A model generated the notes under the pieces. It was not told where the DNA came from. It saw only the letters and a program-made list of their open reading frames with translations, and ran no database searches. Shown here in pieces: positions 1 through 8,572 of a stretch of 64,000 nucleotides of DNA. Positions within the stretch are counted from its first letter, which is position 1. The number at the start of each line of letters is the position of its first letter. Source of the stretch: Defluviitalea raffinosedens (GTDB taxonomy: Bacteria; Bacillota; Clostridia; Lachnospirales; Defluviitaleaceae); NCBI RefSeq assembly GCF_016908775.1, contig NZ_JAFBEP010000003.1, positions 62,001 to 126,000 of the forward strand, given 5' to 3'. Position numbers and translations under genes: made by a program.

Positions 1-547
1 TAAACATACGATAAAAAATTTGGAGCTCATTTAGCCCATCTATCCTTGCCGCTTCAATAATGTCATGGGGGAAAGACCTGGCACTTTGTCTAAACAGCAT
101 GATCAAAAATGGCGTTGAAATCGTAGGTAAAATAAATCCAATAGTGGAATTGAGAAGACCTGCCTTTGAAAACATCTGGAACAATGGAATCATCGTTGCT
201 GCAAAAGGCACCATCATAGCAAGCAGAAGTATGGACATCACAGTATCTTTTGCTTTGTCATGGAAAATTTCAAATCCATAGCCTGCCAAAGAACAAATAC
301 ATAAAGAAATTAGTGTGAGGGTAACTGAATACTTAAATGAATTAATCATCGCCCCGGAAACATTTTGAGCTGTCAAAAGATTCTTGAAATTATATAACAA
401 TGCCGTACCGGGAATCAGTTTTCCTCTTATAACATCCACACTCATATTGGTAGCTGCACAAAACATCCAATAAAGCGGAAACACCGAAATAATAGAAACA
501 ATCGTCAAAAATACATATTCAAAAATTCTTTTTCCCTTCTCAATCAC
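1..547 (-). CDS. Sugar ABC transporter permease, MalG type (partial, runs off the left edge)
   Basis: This is the second membrane subunit of a carbohydrate ABC importer (binding-protein-dependent transport family 1). Only the N-terminal ~182 residues are inside the window. The frame opens with GTG at 547, preceded by AGGTGA about six bases upstream, and overlaps the end of the neighbouring permease gene by a few bases, so the two are translationally coupled. Hydrophobic segments alternate with short loops, and the EAA loop that docks on the ATPase is visible near the cut edge (EAARIDGLNELQIFYRMF). The ATPase is not in the window; such importers often share one encoded elsewhere. The sugar is unknown. 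The family call is secure. Confidence 0.9.
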   Translation of the reverse strand, partial: MIEKGKRIFEYVFLTIVSIISVFPLYWMFCAATNMSVDVIRGKLIPGTALLYNFKNLLTAQNVSGAMINSFKYSVTLTLISLCICSLAGYGFEIFHDKAKDTVMSILLLAMMVPFAATMIPLFQMFSKAGLLNSTIGFILPTISTPFLIMLFRQSARSFPHDIIEAARIDGLNELQIFYRMF

Positions 548-1472
548 GTTTGTCACCTACTTTCATTTGGATAAAGGCTAATATCGCCACCAATATCAAT
601 ATCAGATAAGACATAGCCGCTGCATATCCAAAATTCGGAACATATTTAAAGGACATGTTGTAAATATAGTGAGACATTGTAATCGTGGCATTTGCCGGAC
701 CGCCGTTGGTCAAGTTCACAGATTCATCAAAGAGCTGCAAGGTTCCATTGGTGGACATGATCGCAGTTAAAAGGATCGTTGGCTTTAAAAGTGGCACTGT
801 AATTTTCCAGAAAGATTGAAATGAAGAAGCTCCATCTATTTTGGCAGCTTCATATATGGTATACTCAATGTTTTGAAGACCAGCCAAATAAAATACCATG
901 TTATAACCAGTCCATCTCCAAATCAATGCAATAATGATAACTGCTCTTGCACTGTTGGGAAATGCCAGGAAATTATACCCTGTTTTGAATATACCTAACT
1001 TAATAAGCATCACATTAATGAATCCATCAATGGCAAATAAAGAACGGAAAATAATCGCATATGAAACCAGCGAAGTTGCACAGGGCAGGAAAATGGCTGT
1101 ACGAAATAAACCTTTGAATCTTAAATTCCTGTCATTGAGCATACATGCCAGAACCAATGCTAAAATAAGCATGATAGGAACCTGTATAATGAGATAAATA
1201 AAATTGTTCTTCAATGCCTGCATAAATACATTATCCTGGAACATCCGAACATAGTTATTAACTCCTGCCCAGGTCATCTTGGCACCGATACCTGTGCGAA
1301 AAGAAAGAATGAGTGCTTTAAACATAGGATAAAAACTCATAGCCACAATTAAAATAACAGCTGGTATCAGACATGCCCAGCCAAAAAGATTTTGCCTGGT
1401 TTTTAATTTGAGCCTTTTATGAGAATAGCTGATCCCGGTATTCATCTCCAGATTATTATTGGAATAGCTCAC
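540..1472 (-). CDS. Sugar ABC transporter permease, MalF type
   Basis: First membrane subunit of the same carbohydrate importer, 310 residues, the usual length for short MalF/UgpA-type permeases. About six membrane segments are visible, the first at residues ~28-50. The EAA loop lies near residues 208-226 (EAAKIDGASSFQSFWKI). The start is GTG at 1472 with GGGAGGGAG five bases upstream; an internal ATG at codon 10 is possible but has a weaker site. It follows the binding-protein gene by about 100 bases and overlaps the next permease, so the order is binding protein, MalF-type, MalG-type. Substrate is not predictable; the AraC regulator upstream suggests an oligo- or plant-derived saccharide. 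Confidence 0.92.
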   Translation of the reverse strand: MSYSNNNLEMNTGISYSHKRLKLKTRQNLFGWACLIPAVILIVAMSFYPMFKALILSFRTGIGAKMTWAGVNNYVRMFQDNVFMQALKNNFIYLIIQVPIMLILALVLACMLNDRNLRFKGLFRTAIFLPCATSLVSYAIIFRSLFAIDGFINVMLIKLGIFKTGYNFLAFPNSARAVIIIALIWRWTGYNMVFYLAGLQNIEYTIYEAAKIDGASSFQSFWKITVPLLKPTILLTAIMSTNGTLQLFDESVNLTNGGPANATITMSHYIYNMSFKYVPNFGYAAAMSYLILILVAILAFIQMKVGDKRD

Positions 1473-1578
1473 GAGATCTCCCTCCCTTTACTGTTTTAAT
1501 AAAAAATTCGAAAAGTATAGGGAACGGCCTGAATAAGACTGTTCCCTATATACAACTTCATGCTTTAGCCTCAATGAC

Positions 1579-2922
1579 TTATTGTCCCATTGTAAATTTA
1601 ACAGTGGATTCTGCCGTTTCCAGTTCAGCTTTTAAATCAGCGCCAGAAATAACATTGGATAATGCTGTAGCCACAGCATCTCTTGCTTCGTAGTAGTAGA
1701 TACCAGTATTATTGCTTGGTACTTTAGATGCAAAATCTGTAATCATTGAATAGATCGCCTGATTCTGGAAGAATTCCTGAGGTTCGCCGTATACATCAGA
1801 ATCTCCTGCCGGAATATAAGTTGCAAGAGCCCCTGATTTTGGCAGAATGGTTTCATAGAATTCTACGCTTCCGGCAAAGGTCTTGGACAAGAAATCAATA
1901 GCCAATTCTTTGTTCTTGCTGTTCGTAGTAATAGCCCAGCTTGAACCACCATTGTTGGAATAATTTGTGGCGCTGGATATATTATCTAACTTGGGCATAT
2001 TGGTGATTTGCCAAAGTCCTTTTTGATCTTCTGCAGTCTGAATCGATCCTAAAATCCAGCATCCGTTAATTGTTCCTGCAACTGTTCCATTGGTGAATGA
2101 TCCAACATATTGATCCCAATCGTTTACGTGAACCAATACACCAGACTTTATTAATTCAACATAAGTCTTTATAACTTCTTCCAATACTTGGTTGTTAACG
2201 ATGTTTGGTGTTCCATCTGCATTGAATAAGCTTGATCCGGCAGACTGAAGCATGATCATAATTAAATCAGATTCCCCAGCTACACAGGAGTTTAGTGGTT
2301 TTCCGGTTTTTTCTAATACCACTTTAGCTTTTTCAATATATTCAGACCAGGTTATATCTGTAAAGTCTTCTATTGTAAATCCTGCTTGTTCCAAAACGTC
2401 TGTTCTAAGAGCCTGAATTACTGCTCCATTATCAAATGGAACGCCGTAGTTTTTACCATCTACTGTGGAATAAGCCACTTTAGACGCTCCAAATTTATCA
2501 AATGCAATACCTGAATTGGTTAAATCTACAAAAACATCCGGGAAACTCATTACATTCTTTTGGAATGCATTGTCCTGCATGAGTAAGATATCGGGCAGTG
2601 TGCTAAGATCTCCCGAAGTTGCAGCTGTTGTAAGTTTTGTCTGAATATCTTGCCAGGGGGTTTCAATAATATTGAGTTTAAAATCAGGATGATCTTTCTG
2701 ATAAACTTTTTCAGCTTCCTGCATCGCATAGATATTAAATGCAGGGTCCCAGCACCAAACGGTCAATTCATTTGATCCGGAAGATGAGCCTGTTTTTGCT
2801 TCTGTTGATTGGGAATTTCCTCCTGATTGATTTGATTGGTTAGTTTGGGTGCCTGAACCACAAGCAGCCAAAGAAAGCGCCATAGTTGCAGTGAGCAATA
2901 ATGAAATGATCTTCTTTTTCAT
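1579..2922 (-). CDS. Extracellular sugar-binding lipoprotein of an ABC importer
   Basis: Family 1 extracellular solute-binding protein, 447 residues. It has a lipoprotein signal (KK, hydrophobic stretch, lipobox LAAC with the lipidated Cys at ~21), then a Ser/Gly/Gln-rich tether to about residue 50, then the two-lobed binding domain starting ELTVWCWDPAFN. It would capture the sugar outside the membrane and hand it to the two permeases encoded downstream. The gene is preceded by a long leader with a 9-bp inverted repeat and candidate AraC-type sites, which points to activation by the regulator encoded upstream. Codons are ordinary. The ligand cannot be told from sequence. Confidence 0.93.
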   Translation of the reverse strand: MKKKIISLLLTATMALSLAACGSGTQTNQSNQSGGNSQSTEAKTGSSSGSNELTVWCWDPAFNIYAMQEAEKVYQKDHPDFKLNIIETPWQDIQTKLTTAATSGDLSTLPDILLMQDNAFQKNVMSFPDVFVDLTNSGIAFDKFGASKVAYSTVDGKNYGVPFDNGAVIQALRTDVLEQAGFTIEDFTDITWSEYIEKAKVVLEKTGKPLNSCVAGESDLIMIMLQSAGSSLFNADGTPNIVNNQVLEEVIKTYVELIKSGVLVHVNDWDQYVGSFTNGTVAGTINGCWILGSIQTAEDQKGLWQITNMPKLDNISSATNYSNNGGSSWAITTNSKNKELAIDFLSKTFAGSVEFYETILPKSGALATYIPAGDSDVYGEPQEFFQNQAIYSMITDFASKVPSNNTGIYYYEARDAVATALSNVISGADLKAELETAESTVKFTMGQ

Positions 2923-2965
2923 TGTAAATCCCCTCCTCTTGTTATATGAGCATATCGAAAATAGT

Positions 2966-2994
2966 CATATTTGCGCTTTGAATTAGCAAATATG
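2966..2994. promoter_or_regulatory. Inverted repeat in the leader of the sugar-importer operon
   Basis: Perfect 9-base arms CATATTTGC and GCAAATATG separated by 11 bases, lying between the probable -10 (3033-3038) and the binding-protein start. The arms contain the same TGCAAAT/ATTTGC core as the upstream direct repeats, so this may be an extra regulator site or an mRNA hairpin. Confidence 0.4.
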
Positions 2995-3032
2995 CATAAG
3001 TTTTTTTATATACTCATCTATTTTGTAAGTAA

Positions 3033-3106
3033 ATTATACCAAAAATCATGGGCAATTGTTTTTATATTCACTCAAAAAATGTGCAAATTCAATCATTTAT
3101 GCAAAT
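3033..3106 (-). promoter_or_regulatory. Candidate promoter and AraC-type binding sites of the sugar-importer operon
   Basis: A -10 TATAAT (plus-strand 3033-3038) has no recognisable -35. Upstream of it, on the minus strand, two copies of ATTTGCA lie in direct orientation exactly 18 bases apart (plus-strand cores 3082-3088 and 3100-3106). Paired direct repeats next to a promoter lacking a -35 are the usual layout for AraC/XylS activators. The sites abut the end of the AraC-family gene that probably encodes the activator. Confidence 0.5.
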
Positions 3107-3107
3107 A

Positions 3108-4034
3108 CTACCATCCTTTTTGTGCACTAATTCTATAATTTAATAGTTTCCCTTCAAAATTTTCTGCAGATTGTTTCCATTGATATGGCGAAATTCCAAC
3201 CAATTTTTTAAAATTGCGATTAAAGGTTGAAACCGCAGTAAATCCCACCTTATATGCCACATCTTCCATAGAAATCTGCGTTTTCTGAATGAGTTCACAA
3301 GCTTTTTGAATACGAATAAGATTGATATAGTCCACCGGTTTCATATTCATTGTTTCTAAAAACACTCTGCGAAAATGACTTTCACTCATATTGCAGGCCT
3401 GGGCCAACTGGCTTATTTTGATTTCGTCTCTGTAATTTTCTTTAACATAGTCCAGGGCTCCGGATATTCTGGAAGTTTGTTTTTTTATTTTTGCTTTTTG
3501 CTCTTCTTGATCATTCAATCGTAAAAGTTCTACAATGAGCACATGAACATATCCTTTTACACTTTCCTTATAGTAAATATCCTTTTTTCTCATCTCTCTT
3601 ATGATGTTTAAAATAATCTGATTTAAAACAGGATACTCACTGGCACGCAACAATAATGGCCTTCGATAAATTTTTTTAAGAATTTCCTGAATAAAGAGGG
3701 TGTCATCCCTGTACATATTTTTCAGGCACTGCTCTGCATCAATAAATAGCCATTCCCAATAACTCTTTGTTCCCGGATCACTGCTTGCCCTATGGGGACA
3801 GTTGGGTGGAACAATAGAAAACATATCGGGACCCGAGCGTATACTCTCATTTTCAAGTTCCAATGCTCCAAAACCGTCATAGCAATAGCCAATCTCGAGA
3901 TAATTATGGAAATGCAGGCCATCGATGCCTTCACTGTAGCTTCTAATCCATGATTCTCCCAAAAGCGCTAATACAATTTCATCGTTTGGCATTTCATAAT
4001 ATCTGAATTCGACTTTTTGCTTCCTTTTACTCAT
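3108..4034 (-). CDS. AraC family transcriptional regulator
   Basis: 308 residues. The N-terminal half is a cupin-like ligand domain (HFHNYLEIGYCYDG near residue 41, a typical metal-free AraC sensor start). The C-terminal ~100 residues hold the two helix-turn-helix motifs of the family (ISQLAQACNMSESHFRRVF and MEDVAYKVGFTAVSTFNRNFKK). The conserved P-x-x-Y (ISPYQWK) closes the second motif. It lies directly upstream of, and co-oriented with, the sugar ABC importer, separated by 185 bases carrying candidate half-sites, so it most likely activates that operon on sensing the sugar. A weak promoter (TATAAT at 4066-4071) lies before it. Confidence 0.93.
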   Translation of the reverse strand: MSKRKQKVEFRYYEMPNDEIVLALLGESWIRSYSEGIDGLHFHNYLEIGYCYDGFGALELENESIRSGPDMFSIVPPNCPHRASSDPGTKSYWEWLFIDAEQCLKNMYRDDTLFIQEILKKIYRRPLLLRASEYPVLNQIILNIIREMRKKDIYYKESVKGYVHVLIVELLRLNDQEEQKAKIKKQTSRISGALDYVKENYRDEIKISQLAQACNMSESHFRRVFLETMNMKPVDYINLIRIQKACELIQKTQISMEDVAYKVGFTAVSTFNRNFKKLVGISPYQWKQSAENFEGKLLNYRISAQKGW

Positions 4035-4484
4035 TCAGATTCCCCCCAATACCAATCTTATTTCTATTATAGCAAAATTTTGATTATAATATTTCTAAAT
4101 TATTTATCTTTTCTTTATTTACACTCTAAATAAACAACTCATAATTTAGTCTTAATTGAAGAAAGGTATTAAATGTTAAGCGTAATTTGTTGAAATTTCT
4201 TGCCGTGTAAGATATATCATTGAGAGGTTAGTTTAAATACTTATCGGTATATAAATTAAAAAGTTATCATTCAGAAGAAGAATATATGCAAGCTTAGGAT
4301 TAAAGTCATTACGTTATTCAGGTGAATGGTGCACTGGATGAAGCCTTCACTTACATCACAAAACCGGAAGTTAATTATGTGATTTCCTTTTGACGAAAAG
4401 AACCCCCATATTCCCAAAATAATAAACCTCCAGGTTTCAGCCTGAAGGTTTATCGTTTATCTGAAACAGAGAAACTCCCTGCTT
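4035..4484. other. Intergenic region between the AraC gene and the cysteine operon
   Basis: 450 bases. It contains the weak AraC promoter at the left and the cysteine-operon terminator at the right (4422-4453). A short plus-strand stretch near 4320-4393 reads as protein-like for about 23 codons but has no start with a ribosome site and no recognisable family. Nothing else is seen. Confidence 0.5.
4422..4453 (-). terminator. Rho-independent terminator of the cysteine operon
   Basis: A 13-base imperfect stem (ATAAACCTCCAGG against CCTGAAGGTTTAT) with a 6-base loop, followed on the minus strand by TTATTTT, about 30 bases after the stop of the cysteine synthase-like gene. Confidence 0.85.
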
Positions 4485-5396
4485 TTATTCATATATATTT
4501 TTACTCAGATACCTGTCGGACCGGTCAGCAAAGATCATTACAATATTGCCTTTCTCGATTTTTTGAGCCTGCTTTAGGGCTGCTGCAAAGACAGCTCCCG
4601 AAGAAGATCCGACCAAAAGCCCTTCCTTTTTGGCCAAATCCTTTACTGCCCGAAAGGCTTCCTCATCACTGATTTTCTCTACATCATCAACAAAATCCAT
4701 TTCTAAATTGCCTGGGATAAAATCGTTTCCTATCCCTTCTATTTTATAGGAGTGGCACGCCCCTCCCCCAATAATAGAACCATATGGATCCGCTAATACG
4801 CCTTTGATCGACGGATTTTTTTCCTTTAAGTATTTCATAACACCGCTAAAGGTACCGCCTGAGCCTGCTCCAGAAATAAATACATCAATCTTTCCTTCCA
4901 TTTGATCATAAATCTCTCTTCCGGTATAAAGATAATGGGCCTCTGCATTATCGGGATTATCAAACTGATTGATCACCAAAACATCATCCATCTCTTTTTT
5001 AAGTTCTTCTATTCTTCTATATGCCCCCTGTAATCCTTCTTCTGTTGGGATGTTGATGATTTCTGCCCCTAATGCTTTCATAATCATCTGCTTTTCTACA
5101 GAAAACTTTCCAGGTACGATAAAGATAATTCTATATCCCCTGTTGACTGCTGCCAAAGCAATTCCTATACCTGTATTCCCTGCCGTTGCTTCGATAATCG
5201 TGCTACCTTTTTTAAGTCTTCCTTCTTTCTCATATTTCTCGATAAAATGCTTTCCGATTCTGTCTTTAACAGACCCTCCAGGATTCGCAAATTCTAGTTT
5301 GGCAAATAATTGAACATTCCCTGGCAGATCAAAATGATTGATTTTTATGATCGGAGTGTTTCCAATTAACTCTGTAACATGATTCACATAATGCAT
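4485..5396 (-). CDS. mccA: Cysteine synthase / cystathionine beta-synthase, MccA type
   Basis: PLP enzyme of the CysK/CBS fold, 303 residues. In B. subtilis the MccA branch condenses homocysteine with O-acetylserine (or serine) to cystathionine, the first step of reverse transsulfuration. The PLP lysine is in NPGGSVKDR (Lys ~44), the phosphate loop in TAGNTG, the glycine loop in GAGSGGTFSG, and the C-terminal YLSKNIYE is shared with B. subtilis MccA. I place the start at the ATG at 5396, 9 bases after GGGGG; an earlier in-frame ATG at 5414 overlaps the mccB stop but has no good ribosome site. The neighbours mccB and yrrT-like support the MccA role over plain CysK. Confidence 0.85.
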   Translation of the reverse strand: MHYVNHVTELIGNTPIIKINHFDLPGNVQLFAKLEFANPGGSVKDRIGKHFIEKYEKEGRLKKGSTIIEATAGNTGIGIALAAVNRGYRIIFIVPGKFSVEKQMIMKALGAEIINIPTEEGLQGAYRRIEELKKEMDDVLVINQFDNPDNAEAHYLYTGREIYDQMEGKIDVFISGAGSGGTFSGVMKYLKEKNPSIKGVLADPYGSIIGGGACHSYKIEGIGNDFIPGNLEMDFVDDVEKISDEEAFRAVKDLAKKEGLLVGSSSGAVFAAALKQAQKIEKGNIVMIFADRSDRYLSKNIYE

Positions 5397-5410
5397 ATAA
5401 CATCGCCCCC

Positions 5411-6538
5411 TCATTTCAAAGAAATATCTAAATCTTTTATAATATCCTCCACGTATTCTATTCCTACGGACAATCTGATCAGTCTGTTGGTAATACCTAA
5501 TTTTTCTCTTTTTTCTTCCGGAATGGATGCATGGGTCATTTGGGCCGGTACGCTGATTAAGCTTTCTATGCCTCCCAGGCTTTCCGCCAGGGTAATGATT
5601 TTCAAATTGGATAAGACTTTCTCTACAGTAGCTTCAGAATCTACTTCAAAAGAAATCATTCCTCCGGCTCTTGACATCTGACTTTTAAAGATCTCCTGTG
5701 AGCCATTGCAGCCTGGATAGTAGATTTTCTTTACCCAACTTTGATTTGAAAGCCAGTTTACAATTTGTTCTGCGTTTTCGCAGTGTCTGTCCATACGAAC
5801 AGGTAATGTTTTAATCCCTTTGATTAAAAGCCAGCTGTCAAAGGGGCCTAAGATCGCTCCTACAGAATTTTGAATAAAGTGCATCCTGTCTCCCAGCTCT
5901 TTATTATTTACAACAACCAGTCCGGCAACCAAATCACTATGGCCCCCTAGATACTTTGTTGCACTGTGAAGTACGATATCTGCCCCTTGAGTGATAGGCC
6001 TTTGAAGATAGGGTGTCGCAAAAGTATTGTCAACTACGGTAAGAATCTCTTTTTCTTTTGCCAATTCTACGATAGAACGAATATGGGTTAATTTCATCAA
6101 AGGATTGGTTGGGGTTTCTATATAGATCATTTTCGTATTGGCTTTTATGCCGTTTCTTACTTTGTCGATGTTGCTGGTGTCTATAAAGTCATACTCTAAG
6201 TTAAAGTTTTTAAATACCTTATCAATGACTCTAAAGGTGCCTCCATATACATCGTCGCTGACCAGAATATGATCTCCCGATTTTAAAAGCATTAAGACAG
6301 ATGAAATGGCAGACATTCCTGAGCTGAAGGCAAATCCTCTATAGCCTTCTTCCAGATCCGCGATCAGCTTTTCTAAAGCTTCCCTTGTGGGATTGCCCGT
6401 TCGCGAATACTCAAATCCCCGGTGTTTTCCCACGCTTTCCTGGGCATAAGTAGACGTTTGATAAATGGGAACGGTTACAGCTCCCGTATAAGGATCCCCG
6501 GTAATTCCTCCATGTATTGCCAAAGACCGAATATCCAT
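5411..6538 (-). CDS. mccB: Cystathionine gamma-lyase / gamma-synthase family PLP enzyme, MccB type
   Basis: 375 residues, the usual length of the Cys/Met-metabolism PLP family. The PLP lysine is in SATKYLGGHSDLVAG (Lys ~195); YSRTGNPTR and the tyrosine in DDVYGGT are the other family hallmarks. Placed between a YrrT-like methyltransferase and an MccA-type enzyme, it most likely cleaves cystathionine to cysteine, and may act on homocysteine with release of sulfide. It starts 13 bases after the upstream gene, so the three genes form one operon behind the Cys T-box. Sequence alone does not fully separate lyase from synthase; the operon argues for lyase. Confidence 0.85.
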   Translation of the reverse strand: MDIRSLAIHGGITGDPYTGAVTVPIYQTSTYAQESVGKHRGFEYSRTGNPTREALEKLIADLEEGYRGFAFSSGMSAISSVLMLLKSGDHILVSDDVYGGTFRVIDKVFKNFNLEYDFIDTSNIDKVRNGIKANTKMIYIETPTNPLMKLTHIRSIVELAKEKEILTVVDNTFATPYLQRPITQGADIVLHSATKYLGGHSDLVAGLVVVNNKELGDRMHFIQNSVGAILGPFDSWLLIKGIKTLPVRMDRHCENAEQIVNWLSNQSWVKKIYYPGCNGSQEIFKSQMSRAGGMISFEVDSEATVEKVLSNLKIITLAESLGGIESLISVPAQMTHASIPEEKREKLGITNRLIRLSVGIEYVEDIIKDLDISLK

Positions 6539-6551
6539 AATATTACCTCCC

Positions 6552-7202
6552 CTAATTTTTTTGTGCAGTTAGTATCCAAACATAACTGTTCATTTTTTCA
6601 ATCTCATAGGTATATCCTTGAGCCCTAAATATTTGAATCAGATCTTCTATGAGCTCATAGTACTCCGTGTATAAATCTTTCAGGAGATTAAAAGCTCGAT
6701 CAGCTTTCACTTTTTCAATAAGCTTAAGCTTATATTCCTTCGATTCAAACATGGTGTCTGCAATGACAATTTTCCCATCAGGTTTTAATAATCCGTCCAT
6801 TAACTTAACAGATTCTATTTTTTCAGCATAGGTTAAATGGTGAAATGCATAGGATGCTACAAATGCATCTACCTTTTGCTTTAAGGGCAGTGATAAAAAG
6901 TGACCATCCAATATTTCCAGTGAAGGTATTTTTACTTTTGCTGCTTTTCTCATTTCGCTGGAAGGTTCAATCCCTATGACATGAAAGCCCTTTTTTGTCA
7001 GCAGTTCGCTTAAGTTCCCCGTCCCGACGCCTATTTCTATTACTGTTCCTGACTTTTTGTCTTCTATTTGTGTACTGATTTTATCTAGTATCTTCGTGTA
7101 ATTCTCAAAAACTTCTGCATACTCATGGTTTTTGCCATATACTGTGTCGTCATAAGAACTTGCCCATTGGTCAAATAAAGCATTGAAATCAGGCATATTC
7201 AT
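6552..7202 (-). CDS. yrrT: SAM-dependent methyltransferase, YrrT type
   Basis: 216-residue class I methyltransferase. The SAM-binding glycine motif is VIEIGVGTGNLSELL (residues ~50-64) and the acidic second motif follows at IGIEPSSEM. The N-terminus (FNALFDQWASSYDDTVYG) resembles B. subtilis YrrT, which heads the yrrT-mtnN-mccA-mccB methionine-to-cysteine operon. It is thought to turn SAM over towards S-adenosylhomocysteine; its true methyl acceptor is not established. No mtnN nucleosidase gene is present here, so that step must be encoded elsewhere. It is the first gene after the T-box leader. Confidence 0.8.
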   Translation of the reverse strand: MNMPDFNALFDQWASSYDDTVYGKNHEYAEVFENYTKILDKISTQIEDKKSGTVIEIGVGTGNLSELLTKKGFHVIGIEPSSEMRKAAKVKIPSLEILDGHFLSLPLKQKVDAFVASYAFHHLTYAEKIESVKLMDGLLKPDGKIVIADTMFESKEYKLKLIEKVKADRAFNLLKDLYTEYYELIEDLIQIFRAQGYTYEIEKMNSYVWILTAQKN

Positions 7203-7321
7203 CCTCCTTTAAATATGGCGTGATCGGAAAAGCCAGCAACATGCAGTATGCGCGAAATGCGCATCCTGCCCGGAGGGCTTTATGATATAAAAAATCCTTA
7301 AGGATTTCCTATGTAATAAAA
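7203..7321. repeat. Leader end with a partial copy of a dispersed palindromic module
   Basis: Positions ~7262-7320 carry CCCGGAGGGCTTT followed by the right arm GATTTCCTATGTAATAAAA of a palindrome found intact at 19.0 and 19.3 kb and degenerate at 25.7 kb. Here the left arm is missing. It sits between the T-box terminator and the first gene. Confidence 0.5.
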
Positions 7322-7560
7322 AAGACTTCTCCTCCATTACATTTAGAGGCGAAGTCTTCCGCGGTCCCACTCTACTTAGGCATAAGCCTATCTTTAATGC
7401 GCTATACAGGGCGCTCCCTGATTGCCTACTACGCTTTCAGCAATCCGCTCCGGAGTGCACTTCAGTCAGAATCTCTGCAAGCTGCTCTCAGCCGGTGACA
7501 GCTTTTCTCTGTGACAGGATTTCTAACCTACTCTCTCCTTCATTGCATTATCTTCTCAAT
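7322..7560 (-). promoter_or_regulatory. T-box leader (Cys specifier) of the yrrT-mccB-mccA operon
   Basis: The T-box consensus AGAGTGGGACCGCGG is exact on the minus strand (7373-7359). It is followed by a strong terminator stem (AAGACTTCGCCTC against GGAGGAGAAGTCTT, 7358-7322) ending in a T run. Upstream, stem I has the AGAGAGTA start and a specifier loop reading GAAGTGCAC, giving TGC (Cys) at 7459-7457 followed by the usual A. Uncharged tRNA-Cys would stabilise the antiterminator and allow transcription of the cysteine genes. The T-box call is secure; the Cys specifier is read by eye. Confidence 0.93.
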
Positions 7561-7595
7561 TCATAGTATTCCGATAAGATTATATTGTTTTCTTT

Positions 7596-7624
7596 ATGAT
7601 AAAAAATTTTTTTAGATATGTCAA
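7596..7624 (-). promoter_or_regulatory. Promoter of the T-box cysteine operon
   Basis: On the minus strand TTGACA (7624-7619) and TATCAT (7601-7596) are separated by exactly 17 bases, about 35 bases before the T-box stem I. Confidence 0.8.
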
Positions 7625-7654
7625 GTAGTTTTTCTCAATTTTGCCATAACAAAA

Positions 7655-7674
7655 AAGTGGCTGTTATGCCACTT
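7655..7674 (-). terminator. Terminator of the met/2-oxoacid oxidoreductase operon
   Basis: Stem AAGTGGC against GCCACTT with a 6-base loop, then TTTTTTG on the minus strand. The stop codon of the last gene lies within the hairpin, so the nine-gene operon ends here. Confidence 0.88.
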
Positions 7675-8572
7675 CCCAGTTTTCCCTGATATATTCCCAC
7701 TTTTTATCCCGACTTTCTATGATGTATGCAATGTCTTTTTCATCTAGATGCCTGAATCTTCCCTGTTTTCTTAAGAAGTTTTCTACGGATGAAAATTCTT
7801 TAGGATTCTTATTCAACTTAAATCTTCCGTACTCATATTCTGCCAGATACCAGAGCCCGGTATCTACAACTTCTTTAGCCAATTCCACTGTTATGTCCTC
7901 TGGCGTTCCCCACCCTGTCGGGCATGGAGCATAAACATGGATATAAGAGGTACCTTTCACTTCCTTTGCCTTAGCAAGCTTATTCATGAAATCCTGAACA
8001 TATCCAATACTTGCAGTGGCTGCATAACTAATGCCGTGAGCCGCTACAATCTCAAACATATTTTTCTTCTGAGTGATACTTCCATGAATATTTTCCCCCG
8101 CGGGGGTAGTGGTGGTTCTGGCACCGAAAGGCGTTAAGCCGCTTTTTTGAATACCTGTATTCATATATGCTTCATTGTCATAGCAAATGTAAATGATCTG
8201 ATCGTTTCTATCAATGGCGCCAGATAATGCCTGAATACCTATATCCGCTGTCCCTCCGTCTCCGGCAATCCCTACAGCATGAAAATCTTTAATCCCCAAT
8301 GCCTTTGCCCCTGCAGCAATACCAGAAAGCATGGAAGCTGTTCCTGCAAAGGTAGATATCATGGCATTGGTCGAGAAACATAATTGGGGATAGACAAAAC
8401 CTACAGCAGACATACAGCCTGCCGGAATAACAGTATAGGTTCTTTCTCCCAATACTTTTAAAGCCAGTCTCACTGCTAAACTTCCTCCACAGCCGGCACA
8501 ACCCTTATGTCCATAGAAAAATTCTTTATCTGTGATATTGTGGGCATTGATTCTTTTAATTTCCTTCTCCAT
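7664..8572 (-). CDS. 2-oxoacid:ferredoxin oxidoreductase, beta (TPP-binding) subunit
   Basis: 302 residues, the beta subunit of the four-subunit POR/VOR family. It binds thiamine diphosphate (GDGGTADIG near 103-111, then DNEAYMNTG) and carries the cysteines of the proximal [4Fe-4S] cluster (GCAGCG at 24-29, AGCMS at ~53, APCPTGW at ~217). The complex interconverts a 2-oxo acid plus CoA with the acyl-CoA, CO2 and reduced ferredoxin. It is the last gene of the operon and its start overlaps the alpha gene by 17 bases. The substrate is open: sequence alone would allow pyruvate, branched, aryl or methylthio 2-oxo acids. Context argues against a housekeeping pyruvate enzyme (see findings). Confidence 0.93.
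   Translation of the reverse strand: MEKEIKRINAHNITDKEFFYGHKGCAGCGGSLAVRLALKVLGERTYTVIPAGCMSAVGFVYPQLCFSTNAMISTFAGTASMLSGIAAGAKALGIKDFHAVGIAGDGGTADIGIQALSGAIDRNDQIIYICYDNEAYMNTGIQKSGLTPFGARTTTTPAGENIHGSITQKKNMFEIVAAHGISYAATASIGYVQDFMNKLAKAKEVKGTSYIHVYAPCPTGWGTPEDITVELAKEVVDTGLWYLAEYEYGRFKLNKNPKEFSSVENFLRKQGRFRHLDEKDIAYIIESRDKKWEYIRENWEVA

Noticed and set aside
4320..4393. Short protein-like plus-strand stretch (VNGALDEAFTYITKPEV...) as a gene remnant
   Set aside because: No start, no ribosome site, too short to assign; could be chance.
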